NCBI GenBank assembly: GCA_022578605.1
Contig: MU394118.1
Coordinates: 62,001-126,000 of the forward strand
Direction of reading: 5' to 3'
From: Camillea tinctor
Taxonomy: Eukaryota > Ascomycota > Sordariomycetes > Xylariales > Xylariaceae
Length of the DNA stretch: 64,000 nt
Shown in pieces: positions 37,114 to 48,327 of this stretch. A program made the position numbers and the translations under genes. Within the stretch, counting starts at the first letter, position 1; every line of letters begins with the position of its first letter. The notes under the pieces were generated by a model. The model was not told where the DNA came from. It saw only the letters and a program-made list of their open reading frames with translations, and did not search any database.

Positions 37114-39571
37114 CAAACACAGAGTAAGTGATATCTGATATAACCATGTTAAATCATATGGAGGTGCCTATTACAAGAGTAATGCGCCCATCGTATACTG
37201 ACGCATCTAAAAAGAAGTTCTATGCTCTTTCGGCATAGATGTGTAACTGCAAAGTAAAAACTCTTTTTTGGCAAATGTCATTAGAGCATATGGTTTAATT
37301 TTTCAGGAAAAATAGAACTAGAGATGAAGATGTTGGATTCTTAAAATGAGTGGTAGACAAAATAGAGTCTTTTGAAGGACGTAAAAGCATAGGTTAGCCT
37401 AGACTTTATAAGTGCCTTACCAAATAGACTTGCCACTGAACTTAGGAGAAAAAAAAAGCAGAATACGAAGAAGTGAATTATGAGAAATGAGTTGCCTTCG
37501 GTTGAATGGGAATGGATCCCTTTTTCGATGACTTTGAAAAAACAAAGGGCGGTAAGCGAGCAGGGTCGGGTGTATTCCGTAGGTGAGTAAAACCAATCCC
37601 TGGTTTTTTTTCTTCCCTACCTGCGGTGTGTTTACCTAAAAGCATGGTGGTCCGATTATGGCCTAGGTAGTTTCTTGCTTGCGTCTTCCTGCTGCAAGTC
37701 AGGACAAAAGGATAAAAAAAAATATAATTGATGCACCAGTCAAAATACGTAAGCAAGTTGTTGTAACCTATGTAGATGTGTATGTTGTGATGTATGTATG
37801 TATGTATGTATCTCGTATGCAGCAGCAGCAGGAGGATCGCTTGAAATCGGGAACAATTAAAATAGAAAAAAAAAGAAGAAGAAAAAGCAAAAATTAAGCT
37901 TATAATACAAGCTTTCCTAGTTAACATTTACTATGTACTACTAGTAGTTAAAAAAAAAGTTGTCAGGTTAAACTTACATAATACGTACATTGATGTCAAC
38001 TACTAGTGTAAGTCCATACCATACTACCTGCCTAGATTGAGTTGTCTGGTTGGCTGGTTATAGTTAGTCAGCCTAGGTAGTTGATTGGTTGGTTGACGGG
38101 TTGGTTGGTATGTACATAGAAACTTGATACATGCAGTCCGGGTAGATATAGGTATGTATTATACAGATATAGACAAGACATCAATCAGGTCAGGTGCCGG
38201 GCTGCATGTAGCCAGACCTACAGGCTACTACACGCATTGATTGACTGGTGCTGATTGATACACCATTGCACGAGGTCGGGCTGTATTATAGCCTCCTATT
38301 CTATAATCAAATCCCATTCCAGAATTCGGGTTTCAATTTTTGTGTTACATCCATAGCTTACCCACCTATCCCCGTGACATATCAATCTATGTCAACATGC
38401 TACATACATAGACTAACCTAGAGTATACGAATTATACACTACGCTTTTGAGGTTCCACAAACATTGATTGACATCTCACTAATATCCATGTCACCCTATG
38501 CAACACCACCACCAAAATTGGCACGGGCTTATGTCATTGAGAAGAATTTATTTGAATATTCCTGCAGCTGAGTAACGCCAGTGTAGATCATATATATTGT
38601 TATATTCCCTTTGATGGATGTATTACGTGCTTGTGAAAGAGCGCGCGTCGGAAATCGATTCAAAATGTTTTACATCGTGAAGTAGTATAATCCGAGCCTT
38701 GCAGCTTTGACCTATACGAATGGTTGCACGATACACTAAGCCCAGGCCAGGCTAGGAAGAAAAGGACCTTTTCTCCTTCTCCCATGATAACTAGGTACCT
38801 AATAGCAATGATAAAAAAAAGAGCAAGTGAGTGACTTACTGGGTAATGTAAGTCAAGTCCCGTCCGTACCCATAATTTCGACCCCTCCACAACAACAAAT
38901 ATCAGTTATTAGCCTTTCCTAACCCACTAAAATCCTCACAGCAACCTTGACTTGCATTACATATCGAATGTTACATTTTCTGTGGTACGTTGTCGGCCCC
39001 CCCTACGGGAAAGGGGGCCTTGTATCTAACAGGATCCAAAATGACCTTGGCAAGATAATGCTGCTCACATCTTCTTACCCAATACCTGCTGAGTGGGTTA
39101 CACGTGTAGACTTCCCACGGGAAGGGATCTACAGACCATTGCATTTAGCTACTGGGCAAATATATTTCAACAGTTGCGAATATGGGGTAAAAAATGCAAA
39201 AAAGGGCCTCGAAAATCCACAGTGTGCCCGCAGGAGGGTGTGAGTGGGAATAACTTACTTCATGATTCTGGTCTTGTGCTGCTGCTATACTACTACGTAA
39301 CCTCGGCTCCGAATTTATCTATGGGGTCTCTGCTCATGCGGTTATTTTTGTTCAAACAGCGTCCGTGGCCGTAACAAGGCTACCTCCCGTGCGGCATGTT
39401 CGATCCTCTTGCCGAAAACTACACCCATAAAAGGAATCAGGGTCAACCACCCCAGCCAGATCGTTGACTCTCTCGCTACTCACCGCCTTCGAACCGAACA
39501 ACCTCTTCTAACGTCAACACTCTTCCCTCTCATCAGCCGGCTAACCTACCTATCACACTAACCAACCAACC
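37114..39571. other. 2.4-kb intergenic region
   Basis: It holds the ADE12 3' flank, a GTAT-type microsatellite near 37790-37810, A-rich runs, and the SDR gene's promoter. A GC hairpin-like sequence (GGCCCCC ... GGGGGCC) lies at about 38995-39020. No gene is recognised. The frames at 38947-39374 have no domain and lie in the probable promoter. Confidence 0.55.
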
Positions 39572-40565
39572 ATGCCCACCACCACCGTATTGGAGGCTCC
39601 TGTCTACCCCGTCCTCAAGGACAAGGTAGCGCTAATCACGGGTGCGGCCCAAGGACTCGGCAAGGCGGCAGCAGAAGCCTTCGTCAAGGCAGGAGCCAAG
39701 GTAGTCATTTGTGACATCAAGGAGGCGGAGGGGCAGGCGGTAGCGGAGGAGCTCTCGGCCCTAGGAGAGATATCGTTCGTGCGGGCCGACATCGCCAAGT
39801 CGGAAGACGTGCAGAACCTCATCGCTGAGACGGTGAAGCGGCACGGGCGCCTCGATGCCGCCGTCAACAACGCGGCTATGACACCCGACAAAGGCATGCT
39901 GACGAACTTCGACGAGGACTACTGGGAGAAACTCACGAGCACGAACCTCACCGGCACCGCGCTGTGCTGCAAGTACGAGATGAAGCAGATGATGAAGCAG
40001 GCCGACGGCAAGGGTACCATCGTCAACATATCATCCGCCGGAGCGCTACGCCCCCAACTCAACATGCCAGCCTACTGCACCACCAAGGAGGCCCTGCTCG
40101 GCCTGACCAAATATGCTGCTCTTGAAGGAGGACCCCACGGCATACGGGTTAATGCTATCGCCCCGGGACCGATTTACGTGAGCCTCTCCCCCCTTTCTCC
40201 TATTCTCTCTCTATCTCTCTCTCAGTCTTACCTGTCCTCCTCTATACTCCCTCTCTACCGCCACACCCAGAACCTACCTATCCAGAATCATAAGCTAATT
40301 AAGACTCTCCTCTCCTACCCGACCCCTGGTCTCCGGGGCATGGGTTAAAATGGACTTTCAAAATGAGAAAAAGTCCGAAATGCTAGCATCAGCACTCCAG
40401 ATCATGGGAACCACGGAGGAGGAGTTCACGCGAACGTCGAGCACGCTTAACCGGTTCGGGCTCGACCACGAGGTCGCGCAGGGTACTCTGTGGCTGTCTT
40501 CCGAGGGCTCCTCGTACGTCACGGGAGTGTGTCTGCCGATTGACGGGGGGTACGCGCTGAAATGA
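39572..40565 (+). CDS. classical short-chain dehydrogenase/reductase
   Basis: Two exons. Exon 1 (39572-40177) ends at GPIY with a normal GTGAGC donor. The best canonical exon 2 is 40368-40565, which gives 267 residues. The cofactor loop LITGAAQGLGK is at 21-31, NNAAM near 100, Ser154/155, and the catalytic YCTTK with Tyr168 and Lys172. The C-terminus GVCLPIDGGYALK is normal for the family. It is a cytosolic NAD(P)-dependent alcohol or ketone oxidoreductase of unknown substrate. The oddity is the 3' splice site: sequence that looks coding (DFQNE, 40352-40366) lies just upstream of the only in-frame AG, with no AG in front of it. The gene may therefore lose a few loop residues, use a non-AG site, or carry a sequence error. 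The window also lacks obvious pathway partners. Confidence 0.85.
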
Positions 40566-42978
40566 TATTTGTTTTGTTTGGTTGTGTTCTTTTTTTTTTC
40601 TCTCTCTCTCTCTTCTCCTTTTGTTGATTTTTCGAAAATCTCAAAACAAAACTTGAGAGACAGAGAGAAAAAGAAAAAAAAAAAGGAAACAGAAATATGA
40701 ATACCTAACAGAAAAAAACGAAACAAAAAAGGAAAAGGGGACTTAACTAACTTTGCTTTCTGTCTTTGTAGTTTGCTGTATGGATACAATATGCCTTGAT
40801 GGGGGTTATGATGACGATTACGCCGCCGACGAATAGGTGCTTGCAGGTCGAGTTAAGTTCGGCGATGGAATGACGGCGCCCTATGCCAGGTCGCTGTTGG
40901 CAACATTTCTTTCATATGTTGCGTCTCTCCTTTATTATACCTTGCTAGGTAACAATGTTCAAAGTACTGCTATGTTCAATGGCCTTTTTGGCGCTTGGGA
41001 GTCTGCAGAAGGACATTGTAACTGAGTGTCCCCTTTGACGATGGTCTTGGAAAATTTAGCTTGTACTATACTTGGGTAGGATGTAGGTATACGTGATGGA
41101 AAAAGAAAGGGTCAATTGCAAAGGGGTGGTACACTTCGGTATACTTATTTCTTGACTCACTTGCCAAATCCCAGCCACGTGTTTTGAGGTCTGTACTCTG
41201 TAGTAACGTGGTTCTGATATCCTTACCTGGGTAGACGATGATAGGGTTAGACCAGCTCTCTGTGGTCGAAGGGATCTAGGTAGTAGGTACTTGTAGGACC
41301 AGGGAGTACAGTAAACTTTATCATGAGGTCATCCATCGTAATAAGCCCAGGATTCACTGTAATCGGATGGATAATCCCGTCTGGCCTCACGCGTTCCTAA
41401 AGTTAGTTGTTCTTAGTGTCACGACCTCAAGGACCAAGCAAGTGCTTAGGTAATCACGATGTTGTTGTGCGAGGAACTGATCACAACTATGGATGTCACT
41501 GTTACCTATATACAAGTATCTCTTCTTTGTTCCTTCCTAACCCCTGACACCTCTGGACCATTACTTACTATGTACCTCTTCCATACATAGATTTAGTATA
41601 TACATAGGTAGTATACTACATAGTAAGTGTGTAGGTATACATCGAACACCCCTTTCATACAATAAAACCCCAACTTACACAGATGTTCTCCCGCAAACTT
41701 GGGATGTGAAACTGAAAAGAGTTTTTAGGATTGAGACTGGACAAAGAAAAATCCCTAACGTCACTTGAAGTCATTTGTTTGCTAACGTTTGACATACGAG
41801 TCTTGGCGTTCTTGAGGGTAACCATCAGTTTAACTAACAGCCTTCCTTCCTGCTACACAGCCTGTTATAATATTTCATTTGAGGTCCATGTAATATAGTA
41901 CCTACTATGTTTGCACTATAACCGGAGTATCCAAGTACAAACTGTCAATTTTCCTCATTCATTCTAGTCTTAAATTTCGAAGTATTATCCATGTGTATAG
42001 GGGCCAATTTGGGGTTCGAAGGAGCCATACTGCATTTTGTTGCTTTCGAGCTCGATTATCTAAACAATTCCCGATGGTGTTCTTTTTATAGATTTTTCTC
42101 ATAGTTTGATTTCGCTTAAGGGCCCATCAAAGGCATTATATGAATGAATATAAACAATCGAGGGATATTAGTATACAACTCATGGTGCCATTATCCCATC
42201 TAATCTTTCCAATGTAAAGGAGAATTTTTCGGTCAGTGGAATGCTGTTGGTGATTTGTAAGAGGATGTCAACAATATACAATATTTATAGTAACTAACGG
42301 GAAGGCTAAAGGAATGTTAATCAATATACCGCTTCGTAACCAATGTTGTTATAATGATATAAAATAAATTAAAGGAGAGGGCTCTAGCAATAAAGGCCAA
42401 CAGGCAGAAAGAATGTAAAATATAGCAGTAGTACTAACAGCACGCTATGTGCCGCATAATCTCCTACAAGGTGATCAGGTATATGTTATAGTACGAAAAA
42501 GGTGGCATATCTACTCAGATAGTTTAGATTATTATAAAACTCAATATAACTAGTACCGACCTACAGGTATTCAACAGGATTGCCTTTTCAAGGTCTCGGA
42601 AATGACGTGGACAGCATAAAATACATGCTTAAGCTATCCAAAACTTGATAGTATACAAACGCGCACCCAGATAATAAAAGGGGGGTAAGTAGGTGTATAA
42701 CATGTCCGACTATTCCCAAATATCACTGAAGGTTATTTCTGGTTGCTTCTGAATTGACCCTTTTATGACGGCGAGTTTGTTACAAGATTCATCAGTGACT
42801 CAAAAACTTTGACTATTAAAATTTCTGCTGAAGCCTCCTTTTTTAATTGTTATTTTTGTGATTCTAAAAAAAAGGAGACCCAAATATATGTGCCTGAGAA
42901 TTTTATCTACGCAGCGCTAACTAAACTTACCTCCTTTCCCTCCTCTCTATGGCCACAAACGCCCGAGGGACTCAGCCC
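40566..42978. other. 2.4-kb AT-rich intergenic region with one small element
   Basis: After a CT microsatellite and A-rich tract (40597-40720) the DNA becomes anonymous and AT-rich, mainly 41600-42900. It contains the reverse-oriented repeat at 41417-41549. No gene is recognised. Confidence 0.55.
41417..41549 (-). mobile_element. MITE-like element, reverse orientation (copy B)
   Basis: Read on the minus strand it follows the element at 23754-23913 through most of its length, sharing GCGCTT/GCACTT, GATTACCT, TCGCACAA and the TTTGTTCC-TTCCTAACCC end. One end keeps the terminal repeat (CCTAACCCCTGACA). The other begins TGTCACGACCTCAAGGACC, so part of that terminal repeat is deleted or replaced. 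Both ends still read TGTCA/TGACA. Confidence 0.65.
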
Positions 42979-43182
42979 CTACTCTTCCGTAATCCTCGAC
43001 AGATTCGAGAACCGCCTCTGCGGCATCTCGTAGCTCGGACCCTGGGACGCGGAACCTCCTCCTCCTCTTGCTCCTCCGGTCTCTTCGCGACCACCACGGT
43101 AGCAATTAGTACACGCGATCATGACTATGATAATTACCCCGACGGGCGCGAGTATAGCGCCGACAATAGAGCCCGGGTCCAT
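42979..43182 (-). CDS. 67-residue predicted single-pass membrane peptide
   Basis: An intact frame from ATG to TAG without introns lies in a locally GC-rich patch inside AT-rich surroundings. Residues 5-24 (around SIVGAILAPVGVIIIVMIAC) are strongly hydrophobic and would span a membrane. A short, glycine- and arginine-rich tail follows, with YEMPQRRFSNLSRITEE at the end. I do not recognise a family. The tail after the helix is basic, which favours a cytosolic C-terminus. It could be a genuine small protein or the last exon of a larger gene upstream. No neighbour helps to decide. Confidence 0.42.
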   Translation of the reverse strand: MDPGSIVGAILAPVGVIIIVMIACTNCYRGGREETGGARGGGGSASQGPSYEMPQRRFSNLSRITEE

Positions 43183-44267
43183 CTCGGAAGGCTGTAGCCA
43201 GGTTTTCTCAAAGCCGAGAGAGGGATAAGATAATTAAGCGGCGCTAGATATTAATAAAAGGTGTGTAGATGTATCTCACGATGGGATAGCATTTCTTTCG
43301 CTGGGAGGGAGAAAGAAACGATAAATAGAGAACAAGGGAAATAGGAGTGCGTTGGTATATATATATATATATATAGACCATGGTCATTATTCACTAGAAC
43401 ACAATTGCTAGAATGAGGCATGAGTAACAACGCTTGCCTTGAAGCTTTGATAGATTTCTTTGGTATGGATATCTATATTCAGGGATCACGACTTAAGCGA
43501 GTAGAGTGACATATTTTAATGTATAGATTCCGAATGAGGTATTCCATATGTAATATTTTTCATAAATGATTGAATGTATGGGATATGAGTCGACGATCTA
43601 GATAGTTAGTCAGGTTAATACAACTCACAGTGAGGAGCTGAACTTGGCCTAGAAAACAAAACATAGAAACTGTTTGTATATAAACAGATTGTGCTATGTT
43701 GCGCAGTCACCCAGGTAGCTTAGTTCTTCGCGCAAGAACGAATGCGTTTTCCCTAACCAGGGCTCAGTTCGTCACACTCACTCATTTCTCTATTAGGACA
43801 AAATCGGCCTACTATGTTCATTGATTCAGCACCGCATGGAATACTATAAGAGAATTCGGCACCTATGAACTACTAGGCGTTTAAGGTAAAGTTTATCTCT
43901 CTTTCACGGACATATAGCAGACTAAATCATAGGTTATGTATAGGTTATATATATCTATTCATCGATCCATCCATGCGTCTATTTGTATGAACAACGTCGA
44001 TTACTTCCAGGGCCGCAATACAACTCCCGGAAAAGGTTGGGGTATAACGAGATTTTGAAGCCGTCTCGAAGTGCCCCCGCAGTTTATCGACCGAAGTCGT
44101 TCTCCGACGATAACTAATCTATCCGCACTCGATTCGTCAAGCCGTGCTTTGCTCTTTGTCTCGAGCAATTGGCATGATGCACAACGTTATGACACGACAC
44201 GACACGACACTGCGCCGTGCAACTCGACTAGCCTCTAGAGTTTTGAGGTGTTTTCTCTGCGATCTAG
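43183..44267. other. intergenic, no gene recognised
   Basis: A TA microsatellite lies at about 43354-43376. The rest is anonymous, with the 3' flank of the glutaredoxin at the right end. Confidence 0.55.
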
Positions 44268-44759
44268 TCATAGAGCGCCGGCCTCGGTTAGCAGGCCCTT
44301 GAGCTCACCCGACTTGGCCTGCAAGTCCGAGTTACCGCCGATGTGCTTCTTGTTGATGAAGATGTTAGGGACAGTGCGCTGGCCCGAGATCTCCTGCAGG
44401 GCATCCTGGATGGCACCGCCGTCGGAAGCTTGATCCAGCTCCAATAGGTAGTACTTGGCACCTAAGCTGTCGAGGAGCTTCTTGGAGGCGGAACAGTAAG
44501 GGCAGTAGGACTTGGAGAATACGGCTAAGAGGCGGAAACATGTTAGCCGGGAGCGGCTACTCGGCAGAGTCCAATGGGTGTGAAGGTGGGGGAGGGGGAG
44601 TGGGAGTTGAAGTGGGAGGGGGGGAGAAGGAAGAGGGGCACATCTGTGTATGCGTGTGTGTATGCGTATGAGTAAGAGTAAAATAACATAAAATAACAAT
44701 TACGTACCGACGGCATTCTCGTCAATGATGCTCTGGGCTTTGGTCTTTGCGGCAGACAT
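44268..44759 (-). CDS. GRX1: dithiol glutaredoxin
   Basis: Two exons, complement(44268-44524, 44708-44759), give 102 residues, the standard length for a cytosolic dithiol glutaredoxin. The active site CPYC is at Cys25-Cys28, in FSKSYCPYCSASKKLL. RTVPNIFI carries the cis-proline that binds glutathione, and HIGGNSDLQ is the second glutathione-contact motif. It reduces disulfides and glutathione mixed disulfides with GSH and glutathione reductase. There is no targeting peptide, so the protein is probably cytosolic. The intron of 183 bases contains a CACA/TGTG-like stretch and a C-rich tract on the coding strand. The symbol follows yeast, where GRX1 and GRX2 cannot be told apart from sequence alone. 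Confidence 0.93.
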
Positions 44760-47085
44760 GGCTTGTGGTGTTGTAGTATAGAAGAATCGACGAAAGAAGG
44801 CAAAAGACATTAAATGTTTGTTTACGAGAAGGTTAAGTAGAAGCAGAAAAGCGGATAGTGAGGGTTTTTAAATAGGGGAATACCTAGACAGGGAAAGAGC
44901 TAATCTACAGTAGGTCAAGCAGGCCTTCCAATTTAGGGGTTTCAGTATTTGTCAGGAATAATCCGGCTGTCTGAATGGATAAGAGAAGGTTCAAGTGACG
45001 CTGACGAAAAAAGAAAAAAAAATAGTAGACATCGATTTGAGATATTTCAACTGCCCAAAAGATGAAAGGTGGGATGAAATAGCGCCAAAGACAGTTTAGC
45101 GTATCGGTATTTTCAGACTGATAAAGGCCCGACACAGTGGCACCAACTCAAATCAAGCAAATGACGCAATGATAGGCGAGCATGTCAAAATATTTAGGTA
45201 GTTGTACGTAACCTCTATATAAGGTTAGTAAGTACTACCTAACCTTTCTGCTACTACCTAGGTTAGAGTATGTATGTACCTAGGATGTAGTTAGGTAGGA
45301 GGTAGGGTTCCTTAAACTTTGGAATCGAAAAGGGATAGGGTATCAAATTGATTTCAAGAAAAGAAAAAGAGAAAAGAATGCTATCTTTTAAAAATTCAAT
45401 GTTATACAGAATATCTAACAACGGCGATCAGCGATATACGGACATGTACGCTATTTTGGGACATGTACATGTAACGCATAATGTATTATATAAGGAATAG
45501 GTACTTTAGACCATTGGAAACCATTGGAATGGTCTCTGCCCAGAGAAAACCGAGAACCACTAAAGCTTTGGACACTTGGCTTAGTTCGATCGTGCCAATC
45601 ATTCGAAAGTCACCCACCGAAGGAAGCGACATTCTTTATATCTATAAACTAATCGATCCGTAATGGTTTTAAATGGGGGTTTTAGCTTCTTAAGAGGTGT
45701 AACCTGTGTGTATATAGTATACTTGGGGTGTACCTACATGTAACTAACTAAACCTTACTTTACCTTAGACCCGATCCAACAACTGTGAGATTAGAAGGAG
45801 TTTGATACGAAGAAGTAGCACCTTGTCTGAAATACCTTGTCCGAAGTACGAACTTTAGTACCCTTGTCTGCAAAACCCGAGCCGAGTCCCGCTTTGTCCA
45901 CTCTTTCTATCTTTTCCATCAAGCTGTCCAATACAGGGCACTACATAAAATACACCTACTTTATCATTACATACTTAGCCTCTCTTATGCCTACATTTAC
46001 TTCTTGCTCTGACCAACAACTCAATCCATTGGATTGGATATTTATTATATTGAAGTGATACAAAGAGAGAGAAAAAAAATGAAAAAGGAACAGTAAAAAG
46101 AAAAAGAAAAGAAAAATAGGTTAGTTCATCAATTTGAATCAATTCCATTCCTTAACCCCTTTTTTTCACCTCGATCTGTCTTTTTCATCCTCATTGTTTT
46201 GCCTGCTTTATCTCTTCTCACTCTCCTCCTACAATACCTATGATATCTACCCTCTCTATCTACCTACCTACAGACATACATACACATATGTGCGCATCGG
46301 GCGGGTTGCGTCTTGGCCTCCCAAGCAGCTACACAGATCTCACGGTCTTGAGTGGGAACGCCCGTACTAGAACAAGCGACGAATATACCCAATAAGAGAC
46401 AGCCGTCAGGATGGATGCCTCTTAGACGGTGCAGCAGCTGACTTGATTGCCTTGCAGTGACAACTCACACATCATCTTCCGTTGCGCATAATAATACGTA
46501 TGTCAAAACTGGCCCGACCCGATTTGTTAACAAGTATTCCCCCCCTTTCTTGAACCAGTCCCAATCCCAGTTCCAGTTCTGGTTCTAGTTTCAGTTCTAG
46601 TTGCGGTCCCAGATTCCAGATACCGTCAGACAGAGAACTCCCCCCCCCTCCAGTCCGTCAGACCCCCTACCGGATTATACATACCGTACTGGGTCGAGAC
46701 CTATTTCTCTCTCTGTTGTTTCTGGATTCCCTAAAACTCTACCCCCCCCTGCCACATTGGCCTACTTCGCTTTGCAGCCCGAAAGGGTAGGAAAAATAAT
46801 ACTCGCATGCGCTAATTCGGATAACCCAGAACACCCCCATCTCTCCTATACGCTACAAAGAACCCAGAGCCCAGAGCCCAGAGCCCAGAACCTAGAACCT
46901 AGAACCCAGACTCAGGGATAGAGAAGAAGAAGAAAAAAGAAAACAAAACGGAAAACCCACAGTTCCGCTAAACGGACCAAACACCGCACCCACCCACTTC
47001 TGCCCCTCTTGCCGTCAAGCCTCAGTCCGTCCTATCTAGTGCAAGCTCCGTCATCCCACAATTAAAAAAAAATACCTTCGGCTGG
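44760..47085. other. 2.3-kb intergenic region
   Basis: The left end is the glutaredoxin promoter. The right end is the probable promoter and leader of the BAG gene, with C-runs and short imperfect tandem repeats: a CAGTTC-like series at 46570-46610 and an AGAGCCC series at 46866-46890. A frame at 45481-45663 has no recognisable domain. An undetected first exon of the BAG gene could lie here. Confidence 0.5.
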
Positions 47086-48327
47086 GTGTCCTGGAACTCC
47101 CAGGGCAGCCCAATCCTCGTCAAGGTGGCTTCGAGTCAGTCAGTATTGGCATCATCTGGTGCCTTCCAGAATATCACCGCTTTGCTACCGCCCACATTAC
47201 AAAACTATCTTCACGCGACCCTCGACCACCTGTCCGACGCCTTTATCGGGCCTAACGAATACCTTGAATCGAGGGGCGCCTCACCCACCGTTTTCTATTC
47301 TACCGTAGCCGGCGCAGCTGCCGTGGCCCTGCCATTCGTCATGTCGCGATACGGATGGTCCTCTCTTTTTCGCGAGAGCCTATCGCCGTGGTCTTCGCGG
47401 TCTGACGGCCAGGAAGTGCCACACGTCACCGAGGACGACTTTAGCTATATCACCTCTGCGGATCTTGAGACTTCGCTGACGCCGCCTGCCCGAGCCTATG
47501 ACCCACAGAGCCCGCCTAGTGCTGGCCTCGAGAGCGACAAGCTCCTGATTAAAAGTGGAAATGTTACCTATCCCGTGCACTTCCCGGCCTTCTCCATTGG
47601 CGACGGTCGGCTCTTCGTCCGGGACGTGCAGGACCGCGCGGGGCTGGTCATGAACCTGAGCGCGCGGAGAAGCCGGCGCATCAAGCTGTACTACAAGGGT
47701 CGCTACCTTGGCGAGCAGGACATCCCCATCCGCGATTATGGCGTCAAGAACAACAGCGAACTCCTAGCTGCCGTCCCCGAGGGTAGGATCTCAGACGACG
47801 ACAACAGCAGCGGTAGTGCCGAGGAGGTCATCGTCACCGATCCTAGAGATACGTATCAGCCGAGCAACAAGAAGAAGGGCAAGAGAGGCCAGAAGAAGAA
47901 GAACAAGACCCGCGATCCGGCCCATGAGAGTTCGGCCAATCTCGAGGTGCCGGGGCAGGCTGCCGATGTAGACCCCAGGCGGCCGACTCCCGATCCTTCG
48001 GGCCACCCGTCCAGGGTACCCTCCCCTGCGGTCCCAGGCGGCCCTATAGAGAAGTTGGAAGGGATCCGGTCACACTTCGACCAAGAGCTCCTGCCCTTGA
48101 TCCAGCAGTTCCTGGACAACACGCCGAGGGATCCCAAGAAGCGCGAGGACGAGCATCGTAAGCTGAGTGAGACGGTGATGCAGCTCGTCCTCCTCAAACT
48201 AGACGAAGTCGAGACAGGAGGCGATATGGATATCCGAGCAAGGCGGAAGGACCTGGTTAACTACGTGCAGGACTTTCTCAAAGAAATTGATGAAAAACTC
48301 CCCGAAGGTTCCAAGCCGAATCGATAG
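47086..48327 (+). CDS. membrane-anchored BAG-domain co-chaperone with ubiquitin-like domain
   Basis: The open frame encodes about 413 residues if it begins at the GTG at 47086. The first ATG in frame is 47341. A hydrophobic segment at about 67-87 (FYSTVAGAAAVALPFVM) could anchor it in the ER or nuclear membrane, as in yeast Snl1. Residues about 150-235 resemble a ubiquitin-like fold (SRRIKLYYKGRYLGEQDIPI, then YGVKNNSELL). A lysine-rich linker follows. The C-terminal 90 residues, from GPIEKLEGIRSHFDQELLP to NYVQDFLKEIDEKLP, form a BAG domain, which binds the Hsp70 ATPase domain and promotes nucleotide exchange. Start choice is uncertain: there is no ATG between the upstream stop near 46970 and 47341. 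Either a non-AUG start, a missed upstream exon or a base error must be involved. Confidence 0.83.
   Translation: MSWNSQGSPILVKVASSQSVLASSGAFQNITALLPPTLQNYLHATLDHLSDAFIGPNEYLESRGASPTVFYSTVAGAAAVALPFVMSRYGWSSLFRESLSPWSSRSDGQEVPHVTEDDFSYITSADLETSLTPPARAYDPQSPPSAGLESDKLLIKSGNVTYPVHFPAFSIGDGRLFVRDVQDRAGLVMNLSARRSRRIKLYYKGRYLGEQDIPIRDYGVKNNSELLAAVPEGRISDDDNSSGSAEEVIVTDPRDTYQPSNKKKGKRGQKKKNKTRDPAHESSANLEVPGQAADVDPRRPTPDPSGHPSRVPSPAVPGGPIEKLEGIRSHFDQELLPLIQQFLDNTPRDPKKREDEHRKLSETVMQLVLLKLDEVETGGDMDIRARRKDLVNYVQDFLKEIDEKLPEGSKPNR

Noticed and set aside
41417..41549. Solo LTR (TGTCACGACC ... TGACA)
   Set aside because: The homologous copy at 23754 has near-perfect 28-base terminal inverted repeats, which favours a DNA-transposon-type element. 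I kept the LTR option open in the finding.
46601..46921. Plus-strand frame rich in Pro and Ser upstream of the BAG gene
   Set aside because: It begins without ATG, is low-complexity with tandem repeats, and joins to nothing by a clear splice site.
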